Origin: Candidatus Hydrogenedentota bacterium
GTDB taxonomy: Bacteria > Hydrogenedentota > Hydrogenedentia > Hydrogenedentales > SLHB01
DNA: 37,756 nucleotides
Reading direction: 5' to 3'
NCBI GenBank assembly: GCA_019695095.1
Contig: JAIBAQ010000042.1
Coordinates: 1 to 37,756 of the forward strand
Shown piece by piece: positions 15,628-23,866 of the stretch. Under the pieces are notes generated by a model, which was not told the DNA's origin, did not search any database, and worked only from the letters and a program-made list of their open reading frames with translations. Each line of letters begins with the position of its first letter. Position 1 is the stretch's first letter. A program made the position numbers and the translations under genes.

Positions 15628-16710
15628 TCACGAGGTGACGAGTTCTTCGTAAACGCGAAGGTTACCCTCGATCATGCGCTCTTTCGTGAATTTTTCAGTC
15701 AGCATCGTCTTGGCTCGCGCAGCCATGACCGCGGACTGATTCGGATTGCGGATGGCCTGGAGGATGCAGGATGCCAGCTCTCTCGGATTCTGAATCGGAG
15801 CAAGTCTGCCGGTTTCGTGGTGCCGGACCATTTCGGGGATTCCGCCGCCAGCCGTCGCCACCACAGGCACGTCACAGGCCATGGCGTCGAGCACGGAAGT
15901 TCCGAGGCCTTCCTCTTTGCTGCTCATGACGAACAAGTCCAGAGTTCGCAATATACGCGGCACGTCCTTGCGGTATCCCAGGAAATGAACATTCCACTCC
16001 AGATCGAGTGACTTTGCTTGTTTGAGGAGTCCCTCGCGCAATGGGCCGTCTCCCGCGATAAGCAGGTGCGCATTCGGCGTGTCCCTGACTACCAAGTGCA
16101 TTGCGTCCAGGAGTGTGGCCTGGTCCTTGTGATCAACCAGAGCCGCAACATTGCCCAGCAGGAATGCATCCTCGGGTACGCCCAGTTCATCACGCGTCAG
16201 CGGTGGCACATCGAAGCGCTCAACGTCAATGCCACTGTGCACCGTCCGCAGGCAGTCTTCACCAATGCCAAACTCACGCATAACCTCTGCGATACGATCG
16301 GAAATCGCGATAACACGATCAGCCTGCCGGTACTTCCACCGGCTGAATGCGTTTCGATTGGGCGGAAAATCCACGCGACGCGACGCGACAACCTTGCCCC
16401 GGCGCGCAATGGCTCGCGCGAGACATGCGTAGGTAATTGCGTGGCTCGTGTGCGCATGAAGGATATCCACGCCTTGCGACTTCACCACCTTGGCCAGGCG
16501 CATCGCCGTGAACACGTCCGCTTCGCCACGGCACGAGACGCCAATGCGTGTGAGATCCGGCACTCCATGAGCGCTTCCAAGAAATTCGCTGCCCACGCGT
16601 CCTGCGATGAGACACCGGTGCCCGCGCTCCGCAAGTCCGCGAATAAGGTAACTCGCTTGCTGTTCTCCCCCTCGCCATCCGGTCTGTTCGTCGATATGCA
16701 GGACGATCAT
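15628..16710 (-). CDS. GT4-family glycosyltransferase
   Basis: The 360-residue GT-B enzyme transfers a sugar from an NDP- or lipid-activated donor. The N-terminal domain begins MIVLHIDEQTGWRGGEQQ with the glycine-rich loop. The donor-binding C-domain has GNVAALVDHKDQATLLDA, LLIAGDGPLREGL and KEEGLGTSVLDAMACDVPVV, a version of the E-x7-E motif with Asp at the second position. This subgroup is common in LPS or polysaccharide synthesis. The ATG overlaps the upstream gene's stop by 4 nt (ATGA, 16707-16710), so translation is coupled. Donor and acceptor unknown. Confidence 0.92.
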   Translation of the reverse strand: MIVLHIDEQTGWRGGEQQASYLIRGLAERGHRCLIAGRVGSEFLGSAHGVPDLTRIGVSCRGEADVFTAMRLAKVVKSQGVDILHAHTSHAITYACLARAIARRGKVVASRRVDFPPNRNAFSRWKYRQADRVIAISDRIAEVMREFGIGEDCLRTVHSGIDVERFDVPPLTRDELGVPEDAFLLGNVAALVDHKDQATLLDAMHLVVRDTPNAHLLIAGDGPLREGLLKQAKSLDLEWNVHFLGYRKDVPRILRTLDLFVMSSKEEGLGTSVLDAMACDVPVVATAGGGIPEMVRHHETGRLAPIQNPRELASCILQAIRNPNQSAVMAARAKTMLTEKFTKERMIEGNLRVYEELVTS

Positions 16711-17861
16711 GTCGCGCGTCGCTTTGCGTGAATGCTCAATGCCTCGTCGTACGCCTCAAGCGTGCGCGACGCCAGCAGGCCAAGCGTAAACTCCGATTCG
16801 ATGCGCTTTCTCGCCGATTGCCCCATCGCTCGCCGTTGTGCGGGGTCGCGTAAAAGTCTGGCAAGCGCATCGGCGAGCGGTTCGACTGTACCTTGCGGCA
16901 CAATGAAACCGTCCTTTCCATCGCGCACAATCTCCTTCGTGCCTCCGTGATCAGAAGCGACAATGGGGATCTCCGTGGCCATCTGCTCCATCACGCTGAA
17001 GGAAGACGCCTCGCAATCGATTGAAGGCTGCGCTCCGATGTCGAATGCCTGAATACAGTCGCCGATATCATTGCGAAACCCGCCAAAATGCGTGATGGAA
17101 TCGATCTCCAGGTCACGCGCCAAGTCTCGCAAAGATTGGTCTAGCACACCCTGCCCCAGGATAAGCAGTCGCAATTGGGGGTACTGAGATTTGAGCTTGG
17201 CGGCTGCCTCGAATAGGAACCGATGCCCCTTAGCCTCCGCAAGCCGCGCAGCCATGCCCACGACAATGTGCTCGTCCGCGTAGCCAAATTCCTGCCGCGT
17301 GCGGGTGCGCGCCGCCGCATCAGAGCAGTATTTCTTGGGATCAACACCGTTGTGAATCACACGCATGCGCTCCGCGTCGAACGTGGGCCTCGAAATGCGC
17401 AACTGAAGCACGGCATCGCACACCGCGATTTGGTAATCGGTCCACGACAGGTTCAGCAACCGGTTCGGAAGACTGTTCCCGACGGCGTAGGTGTTGTGCC
17501 GAGTTCGAACCATACAAACCGGCCGGCCAAGCAGACGATTACCCAGACCGCTAATCCAATGATCTTGCGAGCCGTTCGCGTGGAGGACATCGGGCTTGAC
17601 CTCGCGAATAAAACGGGCGAGGCGGCGAAGATCGCCAAACCACGCGCGCGGACGGAGGCCGCCGCGATACGCGAATGGACTGTTCCCCCGACACTCGGCA
17701 TCTCGTGCGCAGGCCACCAGGACGCTGTCGGGCTTACAGCCTAGATACACGGCGTGCCCGAGGCGAGTCAGCTCGCGCGCGAGTTCCGTGACGTAACGAA
17801 CCTGTCCCCCACCTTTCAGGTGCGGATCGGACAGCAGAATAGTCAGTGGTCGACTAGGCAT
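16707..17861 (-). CDS. GT4-family glycosyltransferase
   Basis: The 384-residue GT-B protein has a glycine-rich N-terminal loop (LKGGGQVRYVTELARELTR), then a C-domain with VGMAARLAEAKGHRFLFEA, LRLLILGQGVLDQ and CEASSFSVMEQMATEIPIV, a full E-x7-E motif. It is clearly related to the downstream glycosyltransferase and overlaps it by 4 nt; the pair probably adds successive sugars to one surface glycan. The ATG at 17861 has no Shine-Dalgarno but lies 6 nt downstream of a TATACT, suggesting a leaderless transcript. Confidence 0.92.
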   Translation of the reverse strand: MPSRPLTILLSDPHLKGGGQVRYVTELARELTRLGHAVYLGCKPDSVLVACARDAECRGNSPFAYRGGLRPRAWFGDLRRLARFIREVKPDVLHANGSQDHWISGLGNRLLGRPVCMVRTRHNTYAVGNSLPNRLLNLSWTDYQIAVCDAVLQLRISRPTFDAERMRVIHNGVDPKKYCSDAAARTRTRQEFGYADEHIVVGMAARLAEAKGHRFLFEAAAKLKSQYPQLRLLILGQGVLDQSLRDLARDLEIDSITHFGGFRNDIGDCIQAFDIGAQPSIDCEASSFSVMEQMATEIPIVASDHGGTKEIVRDGKDGFIVPQGTVEPLADALARLLRDPAQRRAMGQSARKRIESEFTLGLLASRTLEAYDEALSIHAKRRAT

Positions 17862-17867
17862 GTGAAC

Positions 17868-17873
17868 AGTATA
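17868..17873 (-). promoter_or_regulatory. possible leaderless -10 element of the glycosyltransferase pair
   Basis: TATACT on the minus strand ends 6 nt before the ATG at 17861, so transcription would begin at or next to the start codon. No good -35 at 16-18 nt is seen; the nearest is TTGGCG at 19 nt. Confidence 0.4.
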
Positions 17874-17981
17874 GTCGCGCGGCGGCGAGTCTCGCCAAAT
17901 CGGTCATGAATCCACTTAGTGCTCGAACCGCGCGCCATCGAAAGATGGGACCGCAGGAGCCTGGACACTCGGGCGAAGGTG

Positions 17982-18209
17982 TCAATTGGCTTCCGGAGTC
18001 TGCTGCTCGCTCTCGGCAGAGGCACCGGGCGCCGCGTCTTCCCCTTCTGCAGCCAACTCGGGCACAGGCTTGATCGGCTCCATCGTCGAAAGCAGGTTCA
18101 CGATACGCTGATTCGCGCCGTCCAAAGCCTGCATGGCTACTTCCAACTCGTCATCTATGTCGACAAGATCGTCGTCTCTTCGAATTACAATTTTCTCTTT
18201 CTTCGACAC
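17982..18209 (-). CDS. small acidic protein, family unknown
   Basis: The 75-residue protein starts MSKKEKIVIRRDDDLVDIDDELEVAMQALDGANQRIVNLL and has an acidic, Ala/Glu-rich tail. The first 50 residues look like one or two helices. The GTG start at 18209 has GAGGTG about five bases upstream, which supports a real gene. No motif or family is recognised. It lies 88 nt after the HDOD gene on the same strand and could be co-transcribed. Role unknown. Confidence 0.6.
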   Translation of the reverse strand: MSKKEKIVIRRDDDLVDIDDELEVAMQALDGANQRIVNLLSTMEPIKPVPELAAEGEDAAPGASAESEQQTPEAN

Positions 18210-18297
18210 TTTCCACCTCGTGGTGCGCGCAAGATTGGCCTGTTGCGTGGCATTAGGAGCCGATCTCGCTTCCGATTAGACTCAAGCGGCGAATTCG

Positions 18298-19173
18298 TCA
18301 GAATTGAGGAATGGGAACTTCCTTGAGTTCCTCCGCGATTGTCTTGATCACTTCGAACCGCGCATTCCTCGATATGGGCGCTGGCACGGAATCCAATACG
18401 CTCCAGGCTTCCTCGTTCACGCAGGGATGATCGCCGATCGCCTCGGCGTTCTCAAAGTCTTCATGCGCCGCCAAGTTGGAGATACGCACGACAGCGGCCA
18501 GCTTTGGATCCTTTGCGCTTGTTAGCAGACACCCGTCAATTGAATGATGCAGCAATAACGCATCGCCAAGAGCGGATGGAAAATTCCAGGCAGCCGCGAG
18601 CGCCGCCGCCGCATCGGCATGCGTGAATCCATACCGCTCGCGTTCCGCAACGCATAATGCATCCGAAGAACCGCCCGTCTTCTTGATGATGTCGGCATAC
18701 GTGGATCCAAGCTGGCGGAGAAGGATCAATTTGCCTATATCGTGAAGAAGTCCTGATGTGAAGGCTTCCCCCTGAAGACCGATGGAAAGCACATTGGACA
18801 GTTTTTTTGCGAATCCAGCCACCGTAAACGCGTGCGACCAGAAATTCTTGGCCACGAGCGTGACAAGCTTCTCGTCATGCAACGTATCGACAACCGCGAT
18901 CCCCAGCACAATGTTGCGGACTTCACGCACACCCAAAATTACGAGTGCCAGCTTGAGCGTGCCCACATACTGCTTCATTCCATAGTAAGGCGAATTGCTG
19001 ACCCGTAGAATCTTGGCGGTCAAAGCCGGGTCCTTTTCAAGCGCTTGGGTCACTTCTCCCAACTCGACCATCGGATCGTCCGTCAAGCGAAGAAGCTCGG
19101 CGACAGTCGCGGGCATAGCGGGCAAATCGCCTACACGCTCTATCACACGTTGAACGGCATTCCTAGTTTCCAT
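18298..19173 (-). CDS. HDOD-domain signalling protein
   Basis: The 291-residue protein is a single HDOD domain: LPAMPATVAELLRLTDDP, then DPALTAKILRVSNSPYYG, LKLALVILGVREVRNIVLG and SGLLHDIGKLILL. HDOD proteins look like HD phosphohydrolases but usually lack activity, and act as scaffolds in regulatory networks (two-component, stress, motility). Here HD in LLHDIGK is present, but the full HD ligand set is not evident. The upstream usp gene is only 34 nt away on the same strand, and the small acidic gene follows, so all three may form one unit. Confidence 0.92.
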   Translation of the reverse strand: METRNAVQRVIERVGDLPAMPATVAELLRLTDDPMVELGEVTQALEKDPALTAKILRVSNSPYYGMKQYVGTLKLALVILGVREVRNIVLGIAVVDTLHDEKLVTLVAKNFWSHAFTVAGFAKKLSNVLSIGLQGEAFTSGLLHDIGKLILLRQLGSTYADIIKKTGGSSDALCVAERERYGFTHADAAAALAAAWNFPSALGDALLLHHSIDGCLLTSAKDPKLAAVVRISNLAAHEDFENAEAIGDHPCVNEEAWSVLDSVPAPISRNARFEVIKTIAEELKEVPIPQF

Positions 19174-19207
19174 AATCCCTCACGTTCATACAACGAGGTG
19201 TTGTGGT

Positions 19208-20038
19208 TCAACGGGTCAAAAGCAACGGACACCCTGCCCGATTCATGGCGTAGGCTGTCGTACTCCCGACTACAAGTTCACGCACCTTTGTATGCCCATA
19301 GGCTCCCATTACGAGAAGATCCGCCCTGCACTCAGCGGCATGTTCGACAATCACTTCGCTTGGATCACCCTCGCGAACGACATAATTCACGGCGACATCG
19401 TGAGGTGCAAGATATGCGCGCGCCTCATCAAGCAGTGCACTCGCCTTCGCACCTCCCACCGATAGAACTTCGAGCGGCGCTCCCCAACTCGAACTCATTT
19501 GCACGGCCACCTGCAGCGCCTTCTTGGAGTGCGCCGAACCGTCGTAGGCCACCAGAAACTTCCCGCGTCCGGGTATTGCAACTCCCGTCACAAGGACTGG
19601 CCGCGTGCTTCGACGTACAACCGCTTGCGTGGTAGAGCCCAGCAAACCCTCAAGCCATTCGCTGTGCTCTCCGCTTCGGCCAAGAATGATGAGGTCGGTG
19701 AGCTCGCTCTTCTCAAGTATGGTGCGAGGCACAAGCCCCGCTATCTGCTCAATGGTGAATGCGACCCCCGCCTCTTCGCAGGTCTTTTGAAATAACTGGA
19801 GCGCAAGTCTTCCACGCTCCTCCAGAATCATGGTGATATTGCCCTGATAATTGGCATAGGGAGCCGTACCCAAAGAGGCCGACACATCGCGCAAAAACGG
19901 CCCCTCAAGCAACTTGATGTCCATGACATGCAGCCCATGAACGGTTGCCTCGAAATGCTTCGCTACCGCGATCGCGTACCGCACCCCAAGCATGGCTTGC
20001 TCGCTGCCGTCGGTAGGAACAAGGATATGTTTAATCAT
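19208..20038 (-). CDS. tandem universal stress protein (UspA x2)
   Basis: The 276-residue protein has two Usp domains. Domain 1 begins MIKHILVPTDGSE and has the ATP-binding loop GRSGEHSEWLEGLLGSTT. Domain 2 begins KFLVAYDGSAHSKKAL and has GAYGHTKVRELVVGSTT. Both keep the G-2X-G-9X-G-S/T pattern of ATP-binding Usps. Tandem Usps act in stress survival and persistence. The ATG at 20038 matches the Usp start and has GGGAG upstream, preferred over the GTG at 20053. It likely heads a unit with the HDOD gene. Confidence 0.93.
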   Translation of the reverse strand: MIKHILVPTDGSEQAMLGVRYAIAVAKHFEATVHGLHVMDIKLLEGPFLRDVSASLGTAPYANYQGNITMILEERGRLALQLFQKTCEEAGVAFTIEQIAGLVPRTILEKSELTDLIILGRSGEHSEWLEGLLGSTTQAVVRRSTRPVLVTGVAIPGRGKFLVAYDGSAHSKKALQVAVQMSSSWGAPLEVLSVGGAKASALLDEARAYLAPHDVAVNYVVREGDPSEVIVEHAAECRADLLVMGAYGHTKVRELVVGSTTAYAMNRAGCPLLLTR

Positions 20039-20200
20039 GGTACTCCCGAACACCTATTCACACATGAACTCCGATACCGTGCGCGAAAATTGTAGCGAAA
20101 CCACTTTGAAAAATCACTTTTTGCGGGATGCGCTTGGCCGGTGGGCGCTTCTCAAGCGTTCGTTTCGCCGTGCGCAGGAGACATGAAGTCTACCGAGTCC

Positions 20201-20240
20201 GCAATTTGCACCGACGCGATTGAGCGCCGGCGCAAATTGC
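20201..20240. repeat. long imperfect hairpin
   Basis: GCAATTTGC (20201-20209) pairs with GCAAATTGC (20232-20240). Inside, CCG/CGG and CGC/GCG also pair, with two A-C mismatches and a 6-nt loop, giving a 15-of-17-pair stem. It abuts repeat copy B. Confidence 0.85.
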
Positions 20241-20291
20241 CCACGTGCAAGACGTTGAGGTTATGCCATGAGGATTTATCGCGAACACACT
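20241..20291 (-). repeat. dispersed intergenic repeat, copy B
   Basis: Opposite-strand copy of the block at 6844-6893, about 85% identical by eye over ~45 nt. Its outer 20 nt (20272-20291) also form an inverted repeat with 20362-20381, matching 18 of 20. Confidence 0.7.
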
Positions 20292-20361
20292 CTGTTTTCG
20301 GATAGTCGCGCTGCCTTTCGCCGCAAGTCTCGCAAACGCGACGATTACGAGAGAGGGGCTA

Positions 20362-20381
20362 AGTGTGTTCGTGAGAAATCC
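20362..20381 (+). repeat. partial copy C of the dispersed repeat
   Basis: AGTGTGTTCGTGAGAAATCC matches the outer end of copy B in inverted orientation at 18 of 20 positions, with 70 nt between them. The pair brackets a segment with no gene. Confidence 0.65.
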
Positions 20382-20394
20382 GGGCGAGAAACGG

Positions 20395-20436
20395 AAAACC
20401 GGAAGCGGGCCTCCCATACGGTGGCCAGCTTCCGGT
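20395..20436 (-). terminator. terminator of hisB
   Basis: On the minus strand ACCGGAAGC (20436-20428) pairs with GCTTCCGGT (20406-20398), with inner GGCC pairing, followed by TTTT. It lies just past the hisB stop codon. Confidence 0.8.
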
Positions 20437-20441
20437 GCGTC

Positions 20442-21032
20442 TTATGCTTGAAGCATCCCCTTGGTCGAGGGCACACCCGATACACGCGCGTCGATACACG
20501 TCGCCGCATCCAGTGCCCGCGCGAAGGCCTTGAACATGCCTTCGATACAGTGGTGAAGATTTCCTTCCTGACGCAGAATCACATGAAGTGTGACGCGAGC
20601 GTTTACGGCGAAAGCGCGAAAGAACTCCTCGGCAAGTTCCGTGTCGAAGTCTCCGAGCCGCGTCCGCTGCAAATCCGCCTTGTAGGAAAAGTAGGGCCTG
20701 CCGCTGATGTCGACTGCAACCTCGGCCAATACCTCATCCATCGGAACGACGGCATGACCATAGCGAACGATGCCTTTGCGGTCGCCCAAGGCTTGAATAA
20801 AAGCCATGCCCAGGCAAATGCCCACGTCTTCCACGGTATGGTGCGGATCGATGTGCAAGTCGCCCTTCGCTTCCACGTTCAAATCGAAAAGCCCGTGCCG
20901 GGCGATGTGATTCAGCATGTGATCGAAGAAGCCGATGCCCGTCTTTATGTTCGAACGGCCCGATCCGTCAAGATTCAGTTCAATCCGAATTGCGGTTTCG
21001 GCAGTCTCGCGGGTAATTACCGCGTTTCGCAT
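20442..21032 (-). CDS. hisB: imidazoleglycerol-phosphate dehydratase
   Basis: The 196-residue enzyme dehydrates imidazole glycerol phosphate in histidine synthesis. It shows both manganese-binding repeats: GFFDHMLNHIARHGLFDL with HHTVEDVGICLG, and later HVILRQEGNLHHCIEGMFKAFARAL. The length is that of a monofunctional dehydratase, without the phosphatase fusion of enterobacteria. The ATG at 21032 has AAAGG eight bases upstream, inside the end of the previous gene's region; the frame is open further but without homology. It is 16 nt downstream of the metallophosphoesterase gene and away from other his genes, which are not in the window. Confidence 0.96.
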   Translation of the reverse strand: MRNAVITRETAETAIRIELNLDGSGRSNIKTGIGFFDHMLNHIARHGLFDLNVEAKGDLHIDPHHTVEDVGICLGMAFIQALGDRKGIVRYGHAVVPMDEVLAEVAVDISGRPYFSYKADLQRTRLGDFDTELAEEFFRAFAVNARVTLHVILRQEGNLHHCIEGMFKAFARALDAATCIDARVSGVPSTKGMLQA

Positions 21033-21048
21033 GGCAACAGCCTTTCTA

Positions 21049-21774
21049 TCACCGGCCCAGAGACAGTCGTTCTGCAAGGAAATGGGGCAATCCGGCTTCA
21101 AGTATTCGTTGAGCCGCCTTCTCGACATCGTATTCGACACGAATCAACTGGTACTCGTTCTTTTGCGAATCGAACAGGCCAAACGCCGCTCGAGGATCGC
21201 CGTCCCGCGGTTGTCCCACGGAGCCGGGATTGATAAAGAAGGTCTTTCCTTCTCCCAACGCAAACTTGAGATCGTCGTCCACCGAGTACAGACCGTCTGC
21301 CGAAAATATCCCAGGACTATGCGTATGGCCGAAGAAGCACAGACGATAGTTCTGCTCCGCAAGGTAGGGAATGTGGGGCAGCACATCCTCCCACGTAAAC
21401 AGATAGCAGTCGCGATCCGTGGGCGACCCATGTGCGGCAAGAAAATGCGTGAACTGCATGTTGTCGGGCAACTCACGCAACCACTTCAGGTTTGCCTCGG
21501 AAAGATGTTCGCGCGTCCACAGCGCCGCATGCAGCGCCACCGGATTGAAACCCCATGGCTCCTCGATTCCGCAAGCCACCGCATCATGATTGCCGCATAT
21601 GGTGGGAATTCCGGTCTCGCGAACCAAGTCCGCACACTCGTTCGGACTCGCGTTATAGCCAACGACATCGCCTAAGCAGACGATTTGGTCCACTGCCAAT
21701 TCTTGAATGCGCGCCTGAACGGCCTGCAAGGCCTCAAGGTTGGCGTGCACATCCGAGATTATCGCGTAACGCAA
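21049..21774 (-). CDS. metallophosphoesterase, canonical motifs
   Basis: The 241-residue protein has every ligand motif of the calcineurin-like family: ISDVHANLEAL, GDVVGYNASPNE, CGNHDA, AAHGSP, FFGHTHSPG and INPGSVGQPRDGDPRA. It belongs to the YfcE/diadenosine-tetraphosphatase-like group and probably hydrolyses a phosphodiester or phosphomonoester in the cytoplasm with two metal ions. The start is a TTG at 21774 with GGAG four bases upstream. It is co-directional with hisB (16 nt gap). Placement next to hisB makes a phosphatase role in histidine synthesis (histidinol-phosphate) imaginable, but no direct evidence is seen. Confidence 0.92.
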   Translation of the reverse strand: MRYAIISDVHANLEALQAVQARIQELAVDQIVCLGDVVGYNASPNECADLVRETGIPTICGNHDAVACGIEEPWGFNPVALHAALWTREHLSEANLKWLRELPDNMQFTHFLAAHGSPTDRDCYLFTWEDVLPHIPYLAEQNYRLCFFGHTHSPGIFSADGLYSVDDDLKFALGEGKTFFINPGSVGQPRDGDPRAAFGLFDSQKNEYQLIRVEYDVEKAAQRILEAGLPHFLAERLSLGR

Positions 21775-22113
21775 ATAACTCCATCCTCACGCCGACGGCG
21801 CTTCGTTAGTCATCCCTACCCCACTCATCCTACATCTTCAGATCGCGCATATTCATGGCACAGCCACGCCACACCGGTACTCGACATTGTACAAACAACC
21901 GGCGATCACTTCGCGCTCCGCGGGACTAAGCTTACGTGCACAGATCGGGCGAAGCCGCAATAGTGGGCATTGTGCCCCAACGGACGCCGGGTTTCAACCG
22001 CCGGGATCGTTCGTGATCGGCACCCGCGCGCCAAAGAATAGTACAATGTAGGTGAGTTCGGTCATTCTTCGCCGAATCAGACGAAAGACGTGACCATCGC
22101 TGTGGAGGTTGGA
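21775..22113. other. intergenic region, divergent
   Basis: This 339-nt stretch separates the leftward phosphoesterase from the rightward glycosyltransferase. It contains a TACAAT at about 22043-22048 without a good -35, and no gene, terminator or repeat that I can support. Confidence 0.5.
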
Positions 22114-23082
22114 ATGATACGTATTCTCGTTATGCACCCCCGGGATTGGACGGTAAAGAAGCCTTCTTACATCGAGCGTTCCATTCACGAAATCCTAAAG
22201 CGCATTGCCGCACAAGGGCACTATGTGGCTTGGCTGTGCGGTAAGCGCCTCACCCTTAGGTCAGGAAGTGTAGGCGTCCAGGAACTCGAATTGGTGGACG
22301 GCATCCACGTGGCCCGGCTTGGCCCCATGCCACTCCACAGACCATTGGCCCGTCTCTTCCTGGGTCGCTTGGCAAAATCCGGCTCATGCCCGTTTGACGT
22401 CGTCCTGAACTGCGTCGCTGGTCGAACCTTGGACGTCGCCTCTCATCTCCAGGTCCCGGTACTACCTTGGGTGTTCAGCGTGACCGCCAAAACGCCCGCT
22501 ATCAGTGACAGGATGGGCCCGATAATCGCCACAACACAACTTGGCGCAAGTCAACTGCGTGAGCTTGGGGTCCCGCCGGGACACATTGTATTCGCCCCCG
22601 TGGGCGTAAATGGGGTGGACTACGAGCGAAAACGGGCTGACACGGAAAGACGCGTACTCGTTCTTGGAAAGTTTGGCGAGTCGCGGCTCTTTCGAACCGG
22701 CGGTGCACGGCTAATCGCTCGCCTGAAGACCAAAGGGATACAGGTGGATACCCAACTTGATCCGGCAATGGCCCCTTGGATCGCGTACTGCGGCGAAGGC
22801 CATGAATGGGAAGCGCTTGAATTTGCAGACCGTGGTATTCCAGTGCTCAGCCCGAACACCATTGCCGCCCGCGAGTGTGTCGTTCCGGAAGAAACCGGAC
22901 TTCTCCATGCCGCTGGCAATTGGAAAGAACTGGAAGCTCAGTTCGAACGCATCTCCAAGGATGAAGTGCTCTACAAGCGCCTCTCGGAGGGAGCGGCGAA
23001 ATACGCGTCACAACGGCGGTGGGAGAGGTCTGCCGGGCTCGTACTTGCAGCCATTGAGAATATGCTGGCCAGTGTCTCGTAA
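22114..23082 (+). CDS. glycosyltransferase, GT4-like, short
   Basis: The 322-residue protein resembles GT-B glycosyltransferases: MIRILVMHPRDWTVKKPSYI at the start, a segment IIATTQLGASQLRELGV (receptor-domain end), then VGVNGVDYERK and the C-terminal stretch ALEFADRGIPVLSPNT. It is shorter than usual (360-400). The second half lacks the usual E-x7-E motif, having CGEGHEWEALEFADRG instead. It may therefore use another donor or be a degenerate member. GGAGG lies five bases before the ATG at 22114. No operon partner follows. Confidence 0.72.
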   Translation: MIRILVMHPRDWTVKKPSYIERSIHEILKRIAAQGHYVAWLCGKRLTLRSGSVGVQELELVDGIHVARLGPMPLHRPLARLFLGRLAKSGSCPFDVVLNCVAGRTLDVASHLQVPVLPWVFSVTAKTPAISDRMGPIIATTQLGASQLRELGVPPGHIVFAPVGVNGVDYERKRADTERRVLVLGKFGESRLFRTGGARLIARLKTKGIQVDTQLDPAMAPWIAYCGEGHEWEALEFADRGIPVLSPNTIAARECVVPEETGLLHAAGNWKELEAQFERISKDEVLYKRLSEGAAKYASQRRWERSAGLVLAAIENMLASVS

Positions 23083-23866
23083 GAGAAGTCCGGTTCCCTA
23101 CGCATCCGTAACGAGCCACGCACTACACGCCCGTGTAACTCTTTATATTGAAATTAGTTACAATCACTCATCAGACATCGGCATTGTCTGAATTCAGTAA
23201 CCCGTGGCTGCTGTAGGCTCCGCTGTCTCTACCCGACTCTCAGATGAGGGAGTCCCGTGCGAAGAGTATTGCCCAAACCGCTCAGTGTCACAGATCATTT
23301 GATAGCGGAGGGGAAAACTGCGCATATTGTGCATTCCATACACTCACATAATTCAATAATTTCAATTGCTACTTGCGGGATGAGCGGAGACCGTGTACAA
23401 TATCCGCTGATATAAGAATTGTGGCCATCAGCAAACAGTTTTCCTTGCACGCACGGGCAACACCGGATCGACCTACCAGTTGTGTCTCGCTGTGTCCGCC
23501 AGAGACCCGGAATTACTGAAGTCTACAGGGAAGCGCATGACGCCCACTTGATTAGGTTTGTGTACGAGGCGCCGGATGGTAGCAGGATAAGTTCCGTTGA
23601 AGTGAGAGAAACCGGGACGGGCGCACTTTTGGGGAGCGGAAGACCTCGCAGGATTCATGGGTTCTTCGCGCACCAACACTGCTGGTCCATTACGGAATCA
23701 CGCTGGAGAAAAGACTTGGAGTCAGTGTTCTTTGGGGGTTGGGTTTGGATGATCGGACATTTACCAGGCAAACGAGCCGAAACAGGAAAGGCTCGATGGG
23801 CCACTCGGGCGGACCATCGAATCGGTTCTGCTTGATGTCGATCGTTCTGAAAAGGAGCAATTAAGA
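23083..23866. other. long region upstream of the chemoreceptor
   Basis: This 784-nt stretch has an AT-rich first part with a 7-bp inverted repeat (TCAGACA/TGTCTGA, 23171-23191) and a promoter at 23373-23401. It is followed by ~460 nt before the chemoreceptor ATG. An open frame at 23419-23835 (138 codons, TTG start, no Shine-Dalgarno) has no recognised motif; the segment RFVYEAPDGSRISSVEV looks protein-like but the rest does not. I do not call it a gene. Confidence 0.5.
23373..23401 (+). promoter_or_regulatory. promoter upstream of the chemoreceptor
   Basis: TTGCGG and TACAAT are separated by 17 nt. The leader to the ATG at 23867 would be about 460 nt, unusually long. Confidence 0.6.

Noticed and set aside
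23419-23835. 138-codon frame before the chemoreceptor
   Set aside because: TTG start without Shine-Dalgarno, mixed composition and no motif; kept only as a note in the intergenic entry.
23408-23866. Cyclic-di-GMP (GEMM) riboswitch in the long chemoreceptor leader
   Set aside because: A CACGCACGGGCAAC stretch resembles the start of GEMM, but the GACGCAAAGCC part is absent.
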